This document shows, piece after piece, positions 1 through 9,579 of a stretch of 64,000 nt of DNA; the stretch's first letter is position 1, and each line of letters starts with the position of its first letter. The notes beneath the pieces were generated by a model. It had not been told where the DNA came from and did not search any database. It saw only the letters and a program-made list of their open reading frames with translations. Location of the stretch: contig NZ_PNFP01000015.1 of NCBI RefSeq assembly GCF_002940685.1, positions 163,485 to 227,484 on the forward strand, in the 5' to 3' direction. A program made the position numbers and the translations under genes. Origin of the DNA: Ensifer adhaerens (GTDB lineage: Bacteria; Pseudomonadota; Alphaproteobacteria; Rhizobiales; Rhizobiaceae).

Positions 1-40
1 GCCGGCTTCCATCGATCAGCGAAATTCGAACGAAACTCTA

Positions 41-76
41 GAAAAACAAAAGCCCGGTCATTGATGACCGGGCTTT
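41..76 (-). terminator. Intrinsic terminator of gltA
   Basis: A perfect 12-bp inverted repeat (AAAGCCCGGTCA, loop TTGA, TGACCGGGCTTT) at 49-76 lies 25 bp beyond the gltA stop. Read on the minus strand it is followed by a T-rich tract (TTTGTTTTTC). The plus-strand side is also T-rich, so it could work in both directions. Confidence 0.85.
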
Positions 77-101
77 GTTTGTTTGTCTTGGCTGATGCCG
101 A

Positions 102-1391
102 TTAGCGCTTGGAGACCGGCACGTAGTCGCGCTGCGGAGCGCCGACATAGAGCTGGCGCGGACGGCCGATGCGCTGTTCCGGATCTTCGATCATTTCGTT
201 CCACTGCGCGATCCAGCCGACGGTGCGGGCGAGCGCGAAGAGCACGGTGAACATGGTGGTGGGGAAGCCGAGCGCCTTCAGCGTGATGCCCGAGTAGAAG
301 TCGATGTTCGGGTAGAGCTTCTTCTCGATGAAGTACTCGTCGGTGAGCGCGATGCGCTCGAGTTCCATCGCCACTTCGAGAAGCGGATCGTCCTTGTGAC
401 CGAGTTCGGCGAGCACTTCATGCGTGGTCTTCTGCATGATCTTGGCGCGCGGATCGTAGTTCTTGTAGACGCGGTGACCGAAGCCCATCAGGCGGAACGG
501 GTCATTCTTGTCCTTGGCGCGGGCGATGAATTCCGGGATGCGGTCGGCCGTGCCGATTTCGGCGAGCATGTTGAGCGCCGCTTCGTTGGCGCCGCCGTGG
601 GCCGGGCCCCAGAGGCAGGCGATGCCGGCCGCGATGCAGGCGAACGGGTTGGCACCCGACGAGCCGGCGAGGCGAACGGTCGAGGTCGACGCATTCTGCT
701 CGTGGTCGGCGTGCAGGATGAAAATACGATCCATGGCGCGCGACAGAACCGGGTTGACGACATATTCTTCGCACGGAACGGCAAAGCACATGCGCAGGAA
801 GTTCGACGCGTAGTCGAGATCGTTCTTCGGGTAAACGAAGGGCTGGCCAATGTGGTACTTGTAGGCCATCGCCGCGATCGTCGGCATCTTGGCGATCATG
901 CGCAGCGAAGCGACCATGCGCTGGTGCGGATCGGTGATGTCGGTCGAGTCATGGTAGAACGCCGACAGGGCGCCGACGCAACCGCACATGACGGCCATCG
1001 GGTGTGCGTCGCGGCGGAAGCCGGTAAAGAAGCGCGACATCTGCTCGTGCACCATGGTGTGGTGCGTGACACGATAGTCGAAGTCGGCCTTCTGCGCCTT
1101 CGTCGGCAGTTCGCCGTAGAGCAGCAGGTAGCAGACTTCGAGGAAGTCGCCGTGCTCGGCAAGCTGTTCGATCGGATAGCCGCGATGCAGCAGCACGCCT
1201 TCGTCGCCGTCGATATAGGTGATCTTGGATTCGCACGATGCCGTCGACGTGAAGCCCGGATCGTAGGTGAACATCTTCGTCTGCTTGTAGAGCGAGCCGA
1301 TGTCTACGACGTCTGGGCCGATGGACCCAGATCGCACCGGAAGATCCGCCGACTTTCCATCGAGTGTTACAACCGCGGTTTTATCAGTCAT
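102..1391 (-). CDS. gltA: Citrate synthase (type II, hexameric class)
   Basis: Condenses oxaloacetate and acetyl-CoA to citrate in the first step of the cytosolic TCA cycle. The 429-residue length is typical of the bacterial type II enzyme. Family motifs are [10 protein letters not shown] (active-site His265) and [14 protein letters not shown] (His306), with a catalytic Asp near 364 in NIDFYSG. I chose the ATG at 1391 (MTDKTAVV); the reading frame extends 16 codons upstream, but that extension (MSWHVCVP...) does not look like protein. It is transcribed alone, ends at a strong terminator and faces away from comEC. In many rhizobia gltX lies between gltA and comEC; it is not present here, though that expectation comes from memory. 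Confidence 0.97.
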   Translation of the reverse strand: MTDKTAVVTLDGKSADLPVRSGSIGPDVVDIGSLYKQTKMFTYDPGFTSTASCESKITYIDGDEGVLLHRGYPIEQLAEHGDFLEVCYLLLYGELPTKAQKADFDYRVTHHTMVHEQMSRFFTGFRRDAHPMAVMCGCVGALSAFYHDSTDITDPHQRMVASLRMIAKMPTIAAMAYKYHIGQPFVYPKNDLDYASNFLRMCFAVPCEEYVVNPVLSRAMDRIFILHADHEQNASTSTVRLAGSSGANPFACIAAGIACLWGPAHGGANEAALNMLAEIGTADRIPEFIARAKDKNDPFRLMGFGHRVYKNYDPRAKIMQKTTHEVLAELGHKDDPLLEVAMELERIALTDEYFIEKKLYPNIDFYSGITLKALGFPTTMFTVLFALARTVGWIAQWNEMIEDPEQRIGRPRQLYVGAPQRDYVPVSKR

Positions 1392-1706
1392 CGGACCCTC
1401 CGTCTTATGGCAACGTGGCACACAGACGTGCCACGACAATGAACGTTGCGAATTTGCTATATGATTTATTTTCGACTGCCAAGCTGTACGAAAGGCAAAT
1501 TGTGCGATGCGAAAATGTGCATATGGCGACGCAATAAGGGCATGTTACGGCAATAAGTCCAAAGAGATCAATAAGCTCGTCCGATGATGGTGCGGTACCA
1601 TTCTATATAGGTTTGCCGCTTTTTTCGGCAGATAGCGCCTCGGTTGCAGTTGCGTGACGTTGGTTGCATGATCGGCCGCGAACTTAGGGGCCAAAGTGCG
1701 GGCGCA
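1392..1706. promoter_or_regulatory. Divergent gltA/comEC intergenic region
   Basis: About 315 bp between divergent genes, with an AT-rich core at 1440-1540. A CTATAT hexamer at 1603-1608 on the plus strand matches the rhizobial -10 consensus and could serve comEC, but no good -35 lies 17 bp upstream. On the minus strand TTGGCA (1477-1482) and TATAGC (1456-1461) are spaced 15 bp apart, which is only a weak candidate for gltA. I saw no LexA-type GAAC-N7-GAAC site. Confidence 0.4.
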
Positions 1707-4181
1707 ATGAGCGAAACGGAAATGCGGCAAGGGTCGCTCGACGTCGAACGCGACAGCTTCAGGCTGCCCGGATCCGATGCCGCCGCCGTCGCCCCAGCCT
1801 CGGCCACAAGCGGGCGCCGGGCCCCGTTTCTCGGGCAGCCATGGCGGGAAATCGCGGCTCGCATGGCGCGCTTGCGGCCCGCCGCGCTGAAGCCGGTGTT
1901 CCTCGCGGCGATCGAAGAGGAGAGGGCATTCGGTCACGGTTTCGTGTTGATCCCGGTGTTCATGATCTTCGGCGTGCTTGCCTGGCTGGCGTTGCCCTTC
2001 GACCTCCGGATTGCCAATCTTGCAGTGCTGCTTTGCATTTTCGGAATGGCAGCGCTGGCGTGCAGGGGGAGGCTCGGCTCCTTGAGGGGCCCGTTGACCG
2101 CGGTGTCTCTGTTCATGACAGGCATGCTGCTGGTCGCGGTCGAGACATGGCGCACCGACACGGTTGTTCTTGATGCACCGGTGACGACTGACGTGCGGGG
2201 CGTGGTTTTTTCCCGCGAGCAGGACGACCGTGGCCGATGGCGGTACGGGGTAGACGTCGAGGAAACGAGCAGGCCGAAGCTGCGCCGCCAGCCGCTGAAG
2301 GTGACGCTGGTGGCGCGGAACTCCGGGGATCCGTTCCCGCTCGGCGCCTCGATCGAGGGCAGGGCGCGGCTGTCTCCGCCGTCGGGCCCGGCGCTGCCCG
2401 GTCTCAACGATTTCGCCTTCGACAGCTATTTCAAGGGCGTCGGCGCCGTCGGATTTTTCTACGGTGCGCCCAGGCAATCCGAGAAGGCTGCAACCGGGGA
2501 TCCCGGCACGACGGGTTCGCTGCTTTCGGCGGTGGCGACCAGCATGGCCGCAATGCGCGAGACGGTCGGCGAGAGGATCCGCGCGGCGATCGGAGGCGAT
2601 ACCGGCGCGCTGGCAGCGGCGCTCGTCACCGCCGAGGAGCGGGCAATCAGCCGGCAAACGGTCGAGGTGCTGCGGCAGGCGGGGCTCGCGCATGTGCTGG
2701 CGATCTCCGGTCTCAACATGGCGCTCGCGGCCGGAACGTTCCTGATCGGCGCACGCACTGTTCTCAGCATGGTTCCCGGGCTGGCGCATCGTGTGCCGAT
2801 CAAGAAGATCGCTGCGGCCGGCGCGCTGCTGATGGTCTGCCTCTATATTCTCATCTCCGGCGGGGCCGTGTCGGCGCTTCGCGCCTGGATCATGATTTCG
2901 ATCATGCTGGTCGCGGTGTTCTTCGATCGCATGTCGATCAGTCTGCGCAACGTTGCGCTTGCCGCAATCGTCATCGTGGTTCTCATGCCTTCGGCGGTGG
3001 CGGGGCCCGGTTTCCAGATGTCGTTCGCCGCGACCCTGGCGCTCGTAGCCGGTTATGGACGCTGGCGTGAGCGGCGTGCAACGCAGACCGAAGTGGCCGA
3101 CCGCGGCGCGAAGGGGCGTCTGCTTGCCGGCATCGCCGCAGGCATCCTCGTCACGTCACTCATCGGCGGCCTGGCAACGTCGGTCTATTCGATCGCCTAC
3201 TTCCACAGGCTGCCGGCCTATGGGCTGCTTGCGAACATTCTCACCATGCCGCTGATCAGCATAGTGATCATGCCGTTCGGCCTGTTCGCCATGCTGCTGA
3301 TGCCGTTCGGGCTCGAGCAATTGCCTTTGGCGGCGATGGCATGGGGCCTCGACCGGATGCTCGATGTTGCCCGCTTCGTGACCTCGCTCGACGGCGAAGT
3401 CGTTACCGGCCGGATCGGTTCTATCGGCTTCGTGCTGATCGCGATCGGCGGCGTCGTTGTCTGCGTGCTGCGCAGCTGGCTCGCCATCTCTGGCCTGGTG
3501 CTGATCTGTGCGGGTTTGTTCAGCCTGACACTCGAAGATGGCAGCCTGCCCGACATCGTGATCGCCGAAGATGGCCGGCTCGTCGGTCTGGTTACGGATA
3601 GCGCCATCGCGACGAACCGTCCACGCCCGCCGGACTTCGTGTTTTCACAATGGCAACGGGCGCTCGCCGTGGGAAAACACGCGCCGCCGGCCATGCTTGC
3701 CCCTGCGGTCGACGATCTTTATCCGGCTATGGACAAGGCGGCCGGAAAGGCGCCGCCGATAGGCGGGGAAAAGGTCGCTGCGATCCGCGCGGATTTTTCA
3801 TCGGCCATCAATACAAGCACGGAAGGCAGTTTCGTCTGCCGCGAAAAGCAGTGGTGCGCGGCGCGCAACGGCATTGGCTGGACGATCGTCACCCTCGAAA
3901 ACCCGCGCCTTTTTCCCGCGTTGTGCGATCAGGCGGACCTGGTCATCGTTGCCGCCCGGGTCGATGTCGAAGCATGCCGGGCGAGCCGCGCCCGCATCGT
4001 GGATGCGCGGATGCTTCGCCGCACGGGCGCGATCGAAATTCGAGCGGAACCGCGAAAAGGGCAGGGCACGCCTCTCCTGCAGTTCCGGTCGGCCTTCACG
4101 ACGCTTGCCCGCCCTTGGGAGCGCCATCGCACCTATGATTGGCGCAGCGGTGCCTTCGTCGAAGAGCAGCCTGCGTTCTGA
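1707..4181 (+). CDS. comEC: ComEC/Rec2-family DNA-uptake channel protein
   Basis: Polytopic inner-membrane protein of the ComEC/Rec2 family, the channel that carries single-stranded DNA across the membrane in competent bacteria. The roughly 824-residue protein has an N-terminal DUF4131-like membrane section and a competence domain with the hallmark HVLAISGLNMAL at about 330-341, followed by several hydrophobic helices. The C-terminal 230 residues sit where ComEC usually carries a metallo-beta-lactamase domain, but I see no HxHxDH metal motif there, so this part may be degenerate. The start is taken at ATG 1707 (MSETEMRQG); the frame is open to 1644. Natural competence is not well established in rhizobia, so the physiological role is uncertain. 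Confidence 0.9.
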   Translation: MSETEMRQGSLDVERDSFRLPGSDAAAVAPASATSGRRAPFLGQPWREIAARMARLRPAALKPVFLAAIEEERAFGHGFVLIPVFMIFGVLAWLALPFDLRIANLAVLLCIFGMAALACRGRLGSLRGPLTAVSLFMTGMLLVAVETWRTDTVVLDAPVTTDVRGVVFSREQDDRGRWRYGVDVEETSRPKLRRQPLKVTLVARNSGDPFPLGASIEGRARLSPPSGPALPGLNDFAFDSYFKGVGAVGFFYGAPRQSEKAATGDPGTTGSLLSAVATSMAAMRETVGERIRAAIGGDTGALAAALVTAEERAISRQTVEVLRQAGLAHVLAISGLNMALAAGTFLIGARTVLSMVPGLAHRVPIKKIAAAGALLMVCLYILISGGAVSALRAWIMISIMLVAVFFDRMSISLRNVALAAIVIVVLMPSAVAGPGFQMSFAATLALVAGYGRWRERRATQTEVADRGAKGRLLAGIAAGILVTSLIGGLATSVYSIAYFHRLPAYGLLANILTMPLISIVIMPFGLFAMLLMPFGLEQLPLAAMAWGLDRMLDVARFVTSLDGEVVTGRIGSIGFVLIAIGGVVVCVLRSWLAISGLVLICAGLFSLTLEDGSLPDIVIAEDGRLVGLVTDSAIATNRPRPPDFVFSQWQRALAVGKHAPPAMLAPAVDDLYPAMDKAAGKAPPIGGEKVAAIRADFSSAINTSTEGSFVCREKQWCAARNGIGWTIVTLENPRLFPALCDQADLVIVAARVDVEACRASRARIVDARMLRRTGAIEIRAEPRKGQGTPLLQFRSAFTTLARPWERHRTYDWRSGAFVEEQPAF

Positions 4182-4365
4182 AAACGCCGGCGCGATTGCG
4201 GCAATGGAAGGTTGCGAAATTATTCTTGATTGATAAACTCCACAAATCCTTGTCATCCGGTTTTCCTTTGCGTAAAGAGCCCCGGAAGCGCGCAAGGGTA
4301 GCGGCGGATGACGGCAAGACCCTTCGCCACGACATGACGATATCGACCAGTACGTGAGGAACGAG

Positions 4366-5466
4366 ATGCCGAGACGAGCCCGACCGACGATCAATTTGCT
4401 GGGAGCCGCGATGTTGGTCCTGTCCTCGGCCGCTTCGCCGACGGTTGCCTTTGCGCAGGCGACGAGCGAGGCAGCGACGCCGGCACCCGTGGTCAACGGC
4501 ACACAGGGCGGCGCAGCCACGCCGACAGCGTCGGCGCCAACCGCATCGGCGCCAGTGGAAGGCCAAGGCACGGTAGAAACCGTTCCGGCGACCGACTCGG
4601 CGGCGCAGGCGCAGCCGGCGCTGCAAGTCGCTCCGGCCGGCTCGGGTGACGCGTCTTCAGCGGCGGGCGCCGCGACCGCGGTGGAAAGCGCGCCGGCAGC
4701 TGCCGAAGGCGGGGCAAGCCCGGTCTTGCCGCACGACCTCTCGCCGATCGGCATGTTCATGGCCGCCGACGTCGTGGTGAAGAGCGTGATGATTGGCCTG
4801 GCGCTGGCGTCCGTCGCCACCTGGGCAATCTTCCTGGTCAAGTTTCTGGAGCTCGTCGGCGCCAAGGCGCGGCTCACGCGGGCGGTACGCCTCCTGTCGG
4901 CCGCCAACGGCCTGGCAGACGTGAAGGCGGCCTTCGACGGGAAGTCGGGACCGGCGGCCGAGATGGTTGCCGCCGCGATCGACGAAATGGCCCGCTCGGA
5001 GGCGGTGATCGATCATGCGCCGGCAGGCGGGCTGAAGGAACGTGTCACCTCGCTCTTGACCCGCATCGAAGTTCGCGCCGGCAAGCGCATGACGAGCGGC
5101 ACCGGTATTCTCGCCTCGATCGGTTCGGTCGGCCCGTTCGTCGGCCTCTTCGGCACGGTCTGGGGGATCATGAATTCCTTCATCGGCATCAGCAAGGCGC
5201 AGACGACCAATCTGGCAATCGTGGCGCCGGGTATCGCCGAGGCGCTGCTGGCGACTGCCATCGGCCTGGTGGCGGCAATCCCCGCCGTCGTCATCTACAA
5301 CTATTTTGCCCGCTCGGTCGGCGGCTACAAGGTGGTTCTCGCCGATGCTGCGGCAGCCGTGGAGCGGCTCGTCAGCCGCGACCTCGACCATCGCCTGGCC
5401 CGCAAGGCGCAGCCGCGCCGTCAGGACTTCGGTCATGCGGAGACAACCATCGCAAGGATCGGGTGA
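4366..5466 (+). CDS. exbB: TonB-system proton channel ExbB
   Basis: MotA/TolQ/ExbB proton-channel family, the inner-membrane component that with ExbD energises TonB-dependent outer-membrane receptors. It has a signal peptide (about 1-27, ending VAFAQ), then an Ala/Pro/Thr-rich periplasmic stretch to about residue 120, a first membrane helix (VVVKSVMIGLALASVA), a cytosolic loop, and the conserved pair of helices with GPFVGLFGTVWGIMNSF and GIAEALLATAIGLVAAIPAV. The long N-terminal extension is usual in alphaproteobacterial ExbB. ATG 4366 has GAGG at 4356-4359; an in-frame GTG at 4354 is less likely. exbD follows after 3 bp. No tonB is visible in this window. Confidence 0.93.
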   Translation: MPRRARPTINLLGAAMLVLSSAASPTVAFAQATSEAATPAPVVNGTQGGAATPTASAPTASAPVEGQGTVETVPATDSAAQAQPALQVAPAGSGDASSAAGAATAVESAPAAAEGGASPVLPHDLSPIGMFMAADVVVKSVMIGLALASVATWAIFLVKFLELVGAKARLTRAVRLLSAANGLADVKAAFDGKSGPAAEMVAAAIDEMARSEAVIDHAPAGGLKERVTSLLTRIEVRAGKRMTSGTGILASIGSVGPFVGLFGTVWGIMNSFIGISKAQTTNLAIVAPGIAEALLATAIGLVAAIPAVVIYNYFARSVGGYKVVLADAAAAVERLVSRDLDHRLARKAQPRRQDFGHAETTIARIG

Positions 5467-5469
5467 CCC

Positions 5470-5895
<426 letters not shown>

Positions 5896-6107
5896 TGCCG
5901 GGACGGCAGTCGCGTTGCCCGCGACTTCGCCGTTTGCCGTGCAATTCCCTCCCGTTTTTCCGGCGCATTTTGCCGCTGTCGCTTGAAACCGGCCGGACGC
6001 CGATTTATGAGCTTACCTCAAAGGCTTTCCGATGGGAGCCAGAAGACGATCGTGCGCGCTTGCCCGAAAGGCGGGCGCCGCGCCTATCCGGACACGAGGG
6101 CACTACC

Positions 6108-6773
6108 ATGAATTTCGAAGCAGCGCGCACCAAGATGGTGGACAACCAGATCCGGACGACGGATGTCACGTCCCACTCGGTCCTGTCCGCGTTCCTCACC
6201 GTGCCGCGCGAGGAGTTCGTGCCTGCCAAGATGAAGGAACTCGCCTACATCGACACCGATATCGCGCTCGACGTGGCCAGTGGTAGCGCGCCGCGCTACC
6301 TGATGGAGCCGTCGCCGCTCGCCAAACTTCTCCAGCTGGCCGAAATCGCCAAGTCCGATGTGGTCCTGGAAATCGGCTGCGGCACCGGCTACGCGTCGGC
6401 ATTGCTGTCGCAGGTTGCAGGGTCCGTTGTCGCGCTCGAAAGCGATGAGGGGCTTGCGGCCACCGCGACCGAAACGCTGTCACGCCTCGGCTACGACAAT
6501 ATCGCCGTCGTGACCGGCGAACTCGAGAAGGGCTATGCCGCCGAGGCGCCCTACGACGTCATCTTCGTTCACGGCTCGGTCGAGGTCCTGCCGGCCGATC
6601 TGTTCGCTCAACTGCGCGACGGCGGCCGACTTGTCGTCGTGGAAGGATTTGGCAACGCTTCTCGCGCTAAACTCTATGTACACGAGCACGGAAAGACCTC
6701 CGAGCGACCCGACTTCAACACCGCGGTCAAGCCGCTTCCCGGCTTCCGCCGTGCACAGGAATTTGTCTTTTGA
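6108..6773 (+). CDS. Protein-L-isoaspartate O-methyltransferase family protein
   Basis: A 221-residue SAM-dependent methyltransferase of the isoaspartyl-methyltransferase family. The SAM-binding glycine motif VLEIGCGTGYASALL is at about residues 84-98, preceded by the family N-terminus (ARTKMVDNQIRTTDVT, VPREEFVP). It is distinct from the canonical pcm at 32.7 kb and belongs to the version found upstream of tolC in alphaproteobacteria. Whether it repairs isoaspartate is unproven. I chose ATG 6108 (MNFEAARTK); the frame is open from 5895 but the upstream translation is Arg/Pro-rich and not protein-like. No good Shine-Dalgarno sequence precedes it beyond GAGGG at 6096-6100. Confidence 0.85.
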   Translation: MNFEAARTKMVDNQIRTTDVTSHSVLSAFLTVPREEFVPAKMKELAYIDTDIALDVASGSAPRYLMEPSPLAKLLQLAEIAKSDVVLEIGCGTGYASALLSQVAGSVVALESDEGLAATATETLSRLGYDNIAVVTGELEKGYAAEAPYDVIFVHGSVEVLPADLFAQLRDGGRLVVVEGFGNASRAKLYVHEHGKTSERPDFNTAVKPLPGFRRAQEFVF

Positions 6774-7062
6774 GGTCCCTCTTGTTGAGGGATATCAACA
6801 ATTATTTGTGCTGCTAAAATGACAATGTTGCCAATTCGCAACGGGGTACTTGTTTCTTTTTGAAATGGCTGCGCAGAGTATGGCTCGCCAGTTGTCGGAA
6901 TCCTGATTCCGGGTTTCAAAGAGTGCAGTGGTAGTGATTTGCTCACCAGTGGGCGGTGTGAGCGCTTTCATCGCCGTGTCTAGGCGGCGCCGTTCTTCGC
7001 AAAGGGAACAGCGCCGCGGAATTAGAGGGCAGGCTTTGCCGCCCCGATCGGAGAGAGAAGTA

Positions 7063-8436
7063 ATGGTGTCGATTGTCCGCAAAGCGGCCCTCTTGGCCGC
7101 CGTTTCGACGAGTTTGCTGCTTGCCCCGCAGGCAGTGATGGCCGAAACGATCTTCGGCGCAATGGCCAAAGCCTACGCAAACAACCCGGACCTGAACGCC
7201 GCGCGGGCCGGCCTGAGGGCGACTGACGAAAGCGTGCCGATCGCCAAGTCCGGCTTTCGGCCCCAGGTTGCAGCTTTCGCCTCAGGAACGCTTTCGACCG
7301 TCGAACGCGAGAAGAGCACTTCCGCCGATTTCCACCAGGGACAGGTCGGCATCACCATAAACCAGATGGTCTTTGACGGCTTTCAGACGCTGAACAATGT
7401 CCGCGCCGCCGAATCGAACGTGTTTGCGACGCGCGAATCGCTGCGCGCCAACGAGATATCGATTCTGCTTTCGGCCGCGACCATCTACTCCAACATTGCG
7501 CGCGACCAGCAGCTCGTCTCGATCCGCAAGCAGAACATCGCCTTCCTTCAGGAGCAGGTGAACGCGGCGAAAGCCCGCCTCGACGTGGGTGAGGGCACTC
7601 GCACGGACGTCAGCCTCGCCGAGGCGTCGCTCGCCAACGCCCAGTCGCAGCTCATCGTCGCTGTTGCACAGTTGAAGCAGAGCGAAGCGACCTATGTGCA
7701 GATCGTCGGTGACGTGCCGCGCGGCATCAAGCAGGCTTCGCCGGCCTCAAAGGCCCTGCCGCGTTCGCTCGATCAGGCCGTCGCGACCGGTCTGCGCGAA
7801 AGCCCGATCATTCTCTCGGCCCAGTACTCCGTTGATTCGGCCGGGTATCAGGTCAAGTCGGCGGAAGGCTCCATGCTTCCCGGCGTGACCCTGCAGGGCC
7901 AGGTCGGCCGCACCACCGGCAATACCGGCACCGATGGCCTCGACAGCAACAGCTCCAGCATCACGGCGCGCCTTGAAGTGCCGATCTACCAGGGCGGCCG
8001 CGAATACGGCCAGATCCGTCAGGCAAAGGAACGTCTCGGCCAGCAACGTATCCTGGTCGATTCCGCCCGCGCTTCGGTGCAGCAGACCATCGTTTCCGCC
8101 TATGCCCAGCTCGAAGCGGCGATCGCCCGCATCTCCGCAAACAAGGCGCAGATCTCCGCCGCCAAGCTGGCGCTCGACGGCGTGATCGAAGAGCGCAAGG
8201 TTGGCCAGCGCACGACCCTCGACGTGCTCGATTCGCAGCAGGATGTGCTTCAGGCGCAGGAACTTCTCGCGCTGGCGCAGCGCGACGCGGTCGTTGCCAG
8301 CTATTCGCTGCTTGCCGCTTCTGCGCGGCTGACGGTCAGGGATCAGGGGCTACAGGTTGCCGAGTACCGTGCCGAAGAGCACTACGAGGTCGTCAAGGAC
8401 AAATGGTTCGGTCTGCGAACCGTCGACGGTCGATAA
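7063..8436 (+). CDS. tolC: TolC-type outer-membrane efflux channel
   Basis: Outer-membrane trimeric channel used by type I secretion and RND/MFS efflux pumps. The 457-residue protein has a signal peptide (about 1-27, ending AVMAE) and the two internally repeated outer-membrane efflux domains: the first with GITINQMVFDG and NVRAAESNV, the second with LEVPIYQGGREYGQIRQAKE and VGQRTTLDVLDSQQD. I chose ATG 7063 (MVSIVRKAA) because the signal peptide starts there and GAGAGAGAAG precedes it. It is monocistronic and followed by a strong terminator. In Sinorhizobium the tolC homologue is needed for exopolysaccharide and protein secretion and for symbiosis. Confidence 0.95.
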   Translation: MVSIVRKAALLAAVSTSLLLAPQAVMAETIFGAMAKAYANNPDLNAARAGLRATDESVPIAKSGFRPQVAAFASGTLSTVEREKSTSADFHQGQVGITINQMVFDGFQTLNNVRAAESNVFATRESLRANEISILLSAATIYSNIARDQQLVSIRKQNIAFLQEQVNAAKARLDVGEGTRTDVSLAEASLANAQSQLIVAVAQLKQSEATYVQIVGDVPRGIKQASPASKALPRSLDQAVATGLRESPIILSAQYSVDSAGYQVKSAEGSMLPGVTLQGQVGRTTGNTGTDGLDSNSSSITARLEVPIYQGGREYGQIRQAKERLGQQRILVDSARASVQQTIVSAYAQLEAAIARISANKAQISAAKLALDGVIEERKVGQRTTLDVLDSQQDVLQAQELLALAQRDAVVASYSLLAASARLTVRDQGLQVAEYRAEEHYEVVKDKWFGLRTVDGR

Positions 8437-8468
8437 GAGCGTCTTCTCGTCTATCTGGACATTGCAGC

Positions 8469-8507
8469 AACGCCCTGGGTATTCCCGGGGCGTTTCTATT
8501 TTTTCCC
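8469..8507 (+). terminator. Intrinsic terminator of tolC
   Basis: AACGCCCTGGG (8469-8479), loop TATT, CCCGGGGCGTT (8484-8494) with one G-U pair, followed by TCTATTTTTT. It lies 32 bp after the tolC stop. Confidence 0.85.
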
Positions 8508-8645
8508 CTGAAAACAAATCTGTGCAAGAATCTGAGTGGCTGATTCGTGGCGTATGTTTCGTCCGCGAACTCACTTAAGGTTTGTCGGAAATCGGCGCAT
8601 GTCCAGTTTTGGAACACATGTCTGCCGCGTCAAACGAGGATGGAA

Positions 8646-9458
8646 ATGGCACAGCTCAATGTCGCGCGTGAACCGTCGATGGATGAAATCCTGGCATCCA
8701 TCCGCAAGATCATTGAGAGCAACGAGCCCGGGCAAGCCGGATTTTCGCCGCAGGAGCAGTTCGAGGACGAGACGAGCGACGAGATCGAGCTGACCATCGA
8801 CAGCGAGATCGAGACGATCGCTTTTGGCCGGCGGGACGAGCGCGACGAGGCGCAGCAGCCGGTCTCTGCCGCGCCGGCCACCGAAAGCTCGGCTGTTTCG
8901 TCGGAAGCGTCGTCGGTGGCACAGCCGCCACTTTCGCTTGCCGATGTCGCGGCACGGGTTCGCGCCGCATCCGAGCGTCACGCGACGGGCTTTACCGGAC
9001 GCGAGGTCCCGCCCGCACCGCAGGTCGTCGCCATTCAGGACAGCCCGGTGGTCACCGCGCGCATGGCGGCGGTTTCCGCGCCGAAAACGCCGTTGATCGA
9101 GCCGGTTGTTGCCCCGCCTGTGCGGGTAGAGCCGGACGTGGCCGCAACGCCGGCGGTCGAAGAGGTCCGCGAAGTCGCAAGCGCTGCACCCCCGGTGGCC
9201 GCTGTTTCGCTGGACGTGCCCGCGCCTGAGAAAGCGCTGGCCGCGATCCTCTCTCCGGAAGTCGGCCGCAAGGTGGCCCAGTCCTTCGGCGATCTCGCCC
9301 ACGCCGTGGACCAGGGGTCGCGCCGCTCGTTCGATGAAATTGCCGAGGCGATGCTTCGTCCGATGCTGCAGGAATGGCTGGACGACAATCTGCCGACGCT
9401 CGTCGAACGGCTCGTTCGCGAGGAAATCGAGCGCGTCGCGCGCGGTCCGCGCCGCTAA
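8646..9458 (+). CDS. popZ: Polar organising protein PopZ (DUF2497)
   Basis: A 270-residue protein with the PopZ layout: an N-terminal conserved helix (REPSMDEILASIRKIIES, about 8-25), a long acidic Pro/Ala/Val-rich disordered linker (about 30-195), and a conserved C-terminal helical oligomerisation block of about 75 residues (LSPEVGRKVAQSFGDLAHAV to LVREEIERVARG). PopZ forms a polymeric matrix at the cell pole that anchors chromosome segregation and polarity factors; in Rhizobiales it marks the growing new pole. ATG 8646 is favoured by GAGG at 8636-8639, with an in-frame ATG at 8640 as the alternative. The location just upstream of valS is the conserved alphaproteobacterial context. Confidence 0.9.
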   Translation: MAQLNVAREPSMDEILASIRKIIESNEPGQAGFSPQEQFEDETSDEIELTIDSEIETIAFGRRDERDEAQQPVSAAPATESSAVSSEASSVAQPPLSLADVAARVRAASERHATGFTGREVPPAPQVVAIQDSPVVTARMAAVSAPKTPLIEPVVAPPVRVEPDVAATPAVEEVREVASAAPPVAAVSLDVPAPEKALAAILSPEVGRKVAQSFGDLAHAVDQGSRRSFDEIAEAMLRPMLQEWLDDNLPTLVERLVREEIERVARGPRR

Positions 9459-9480
9459 AACTGCGGAACCGTAATCAAAG

Positions 9481-9506
9481 AAGCCGCGCGATCGTCGCGG
9501 CTTTTT
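9481..9506 (+). terminator. Intrinsic terminator of popZ
   Basis: AGCCGCG (9482-9488), loop CGATCGT, CGCGGCT (9496-9502), then a T tract. It separates popZ from valS, although read-through is possible. Confidence 0.8.
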
Positions 9507-9579
9507 GCGTTCGTGTTGACTTGCACCGGCCGTTCCGGTTTACAAGACGTTGACATCAATCTCCTAAATTGGCTCCAAA

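Noticed and set aside
396..1442. Plus-strand frame of 348 codons inside gltA
   Set aside because: Antisense shadow of citrate synthase with Arg/Val-rich translation and no motif.
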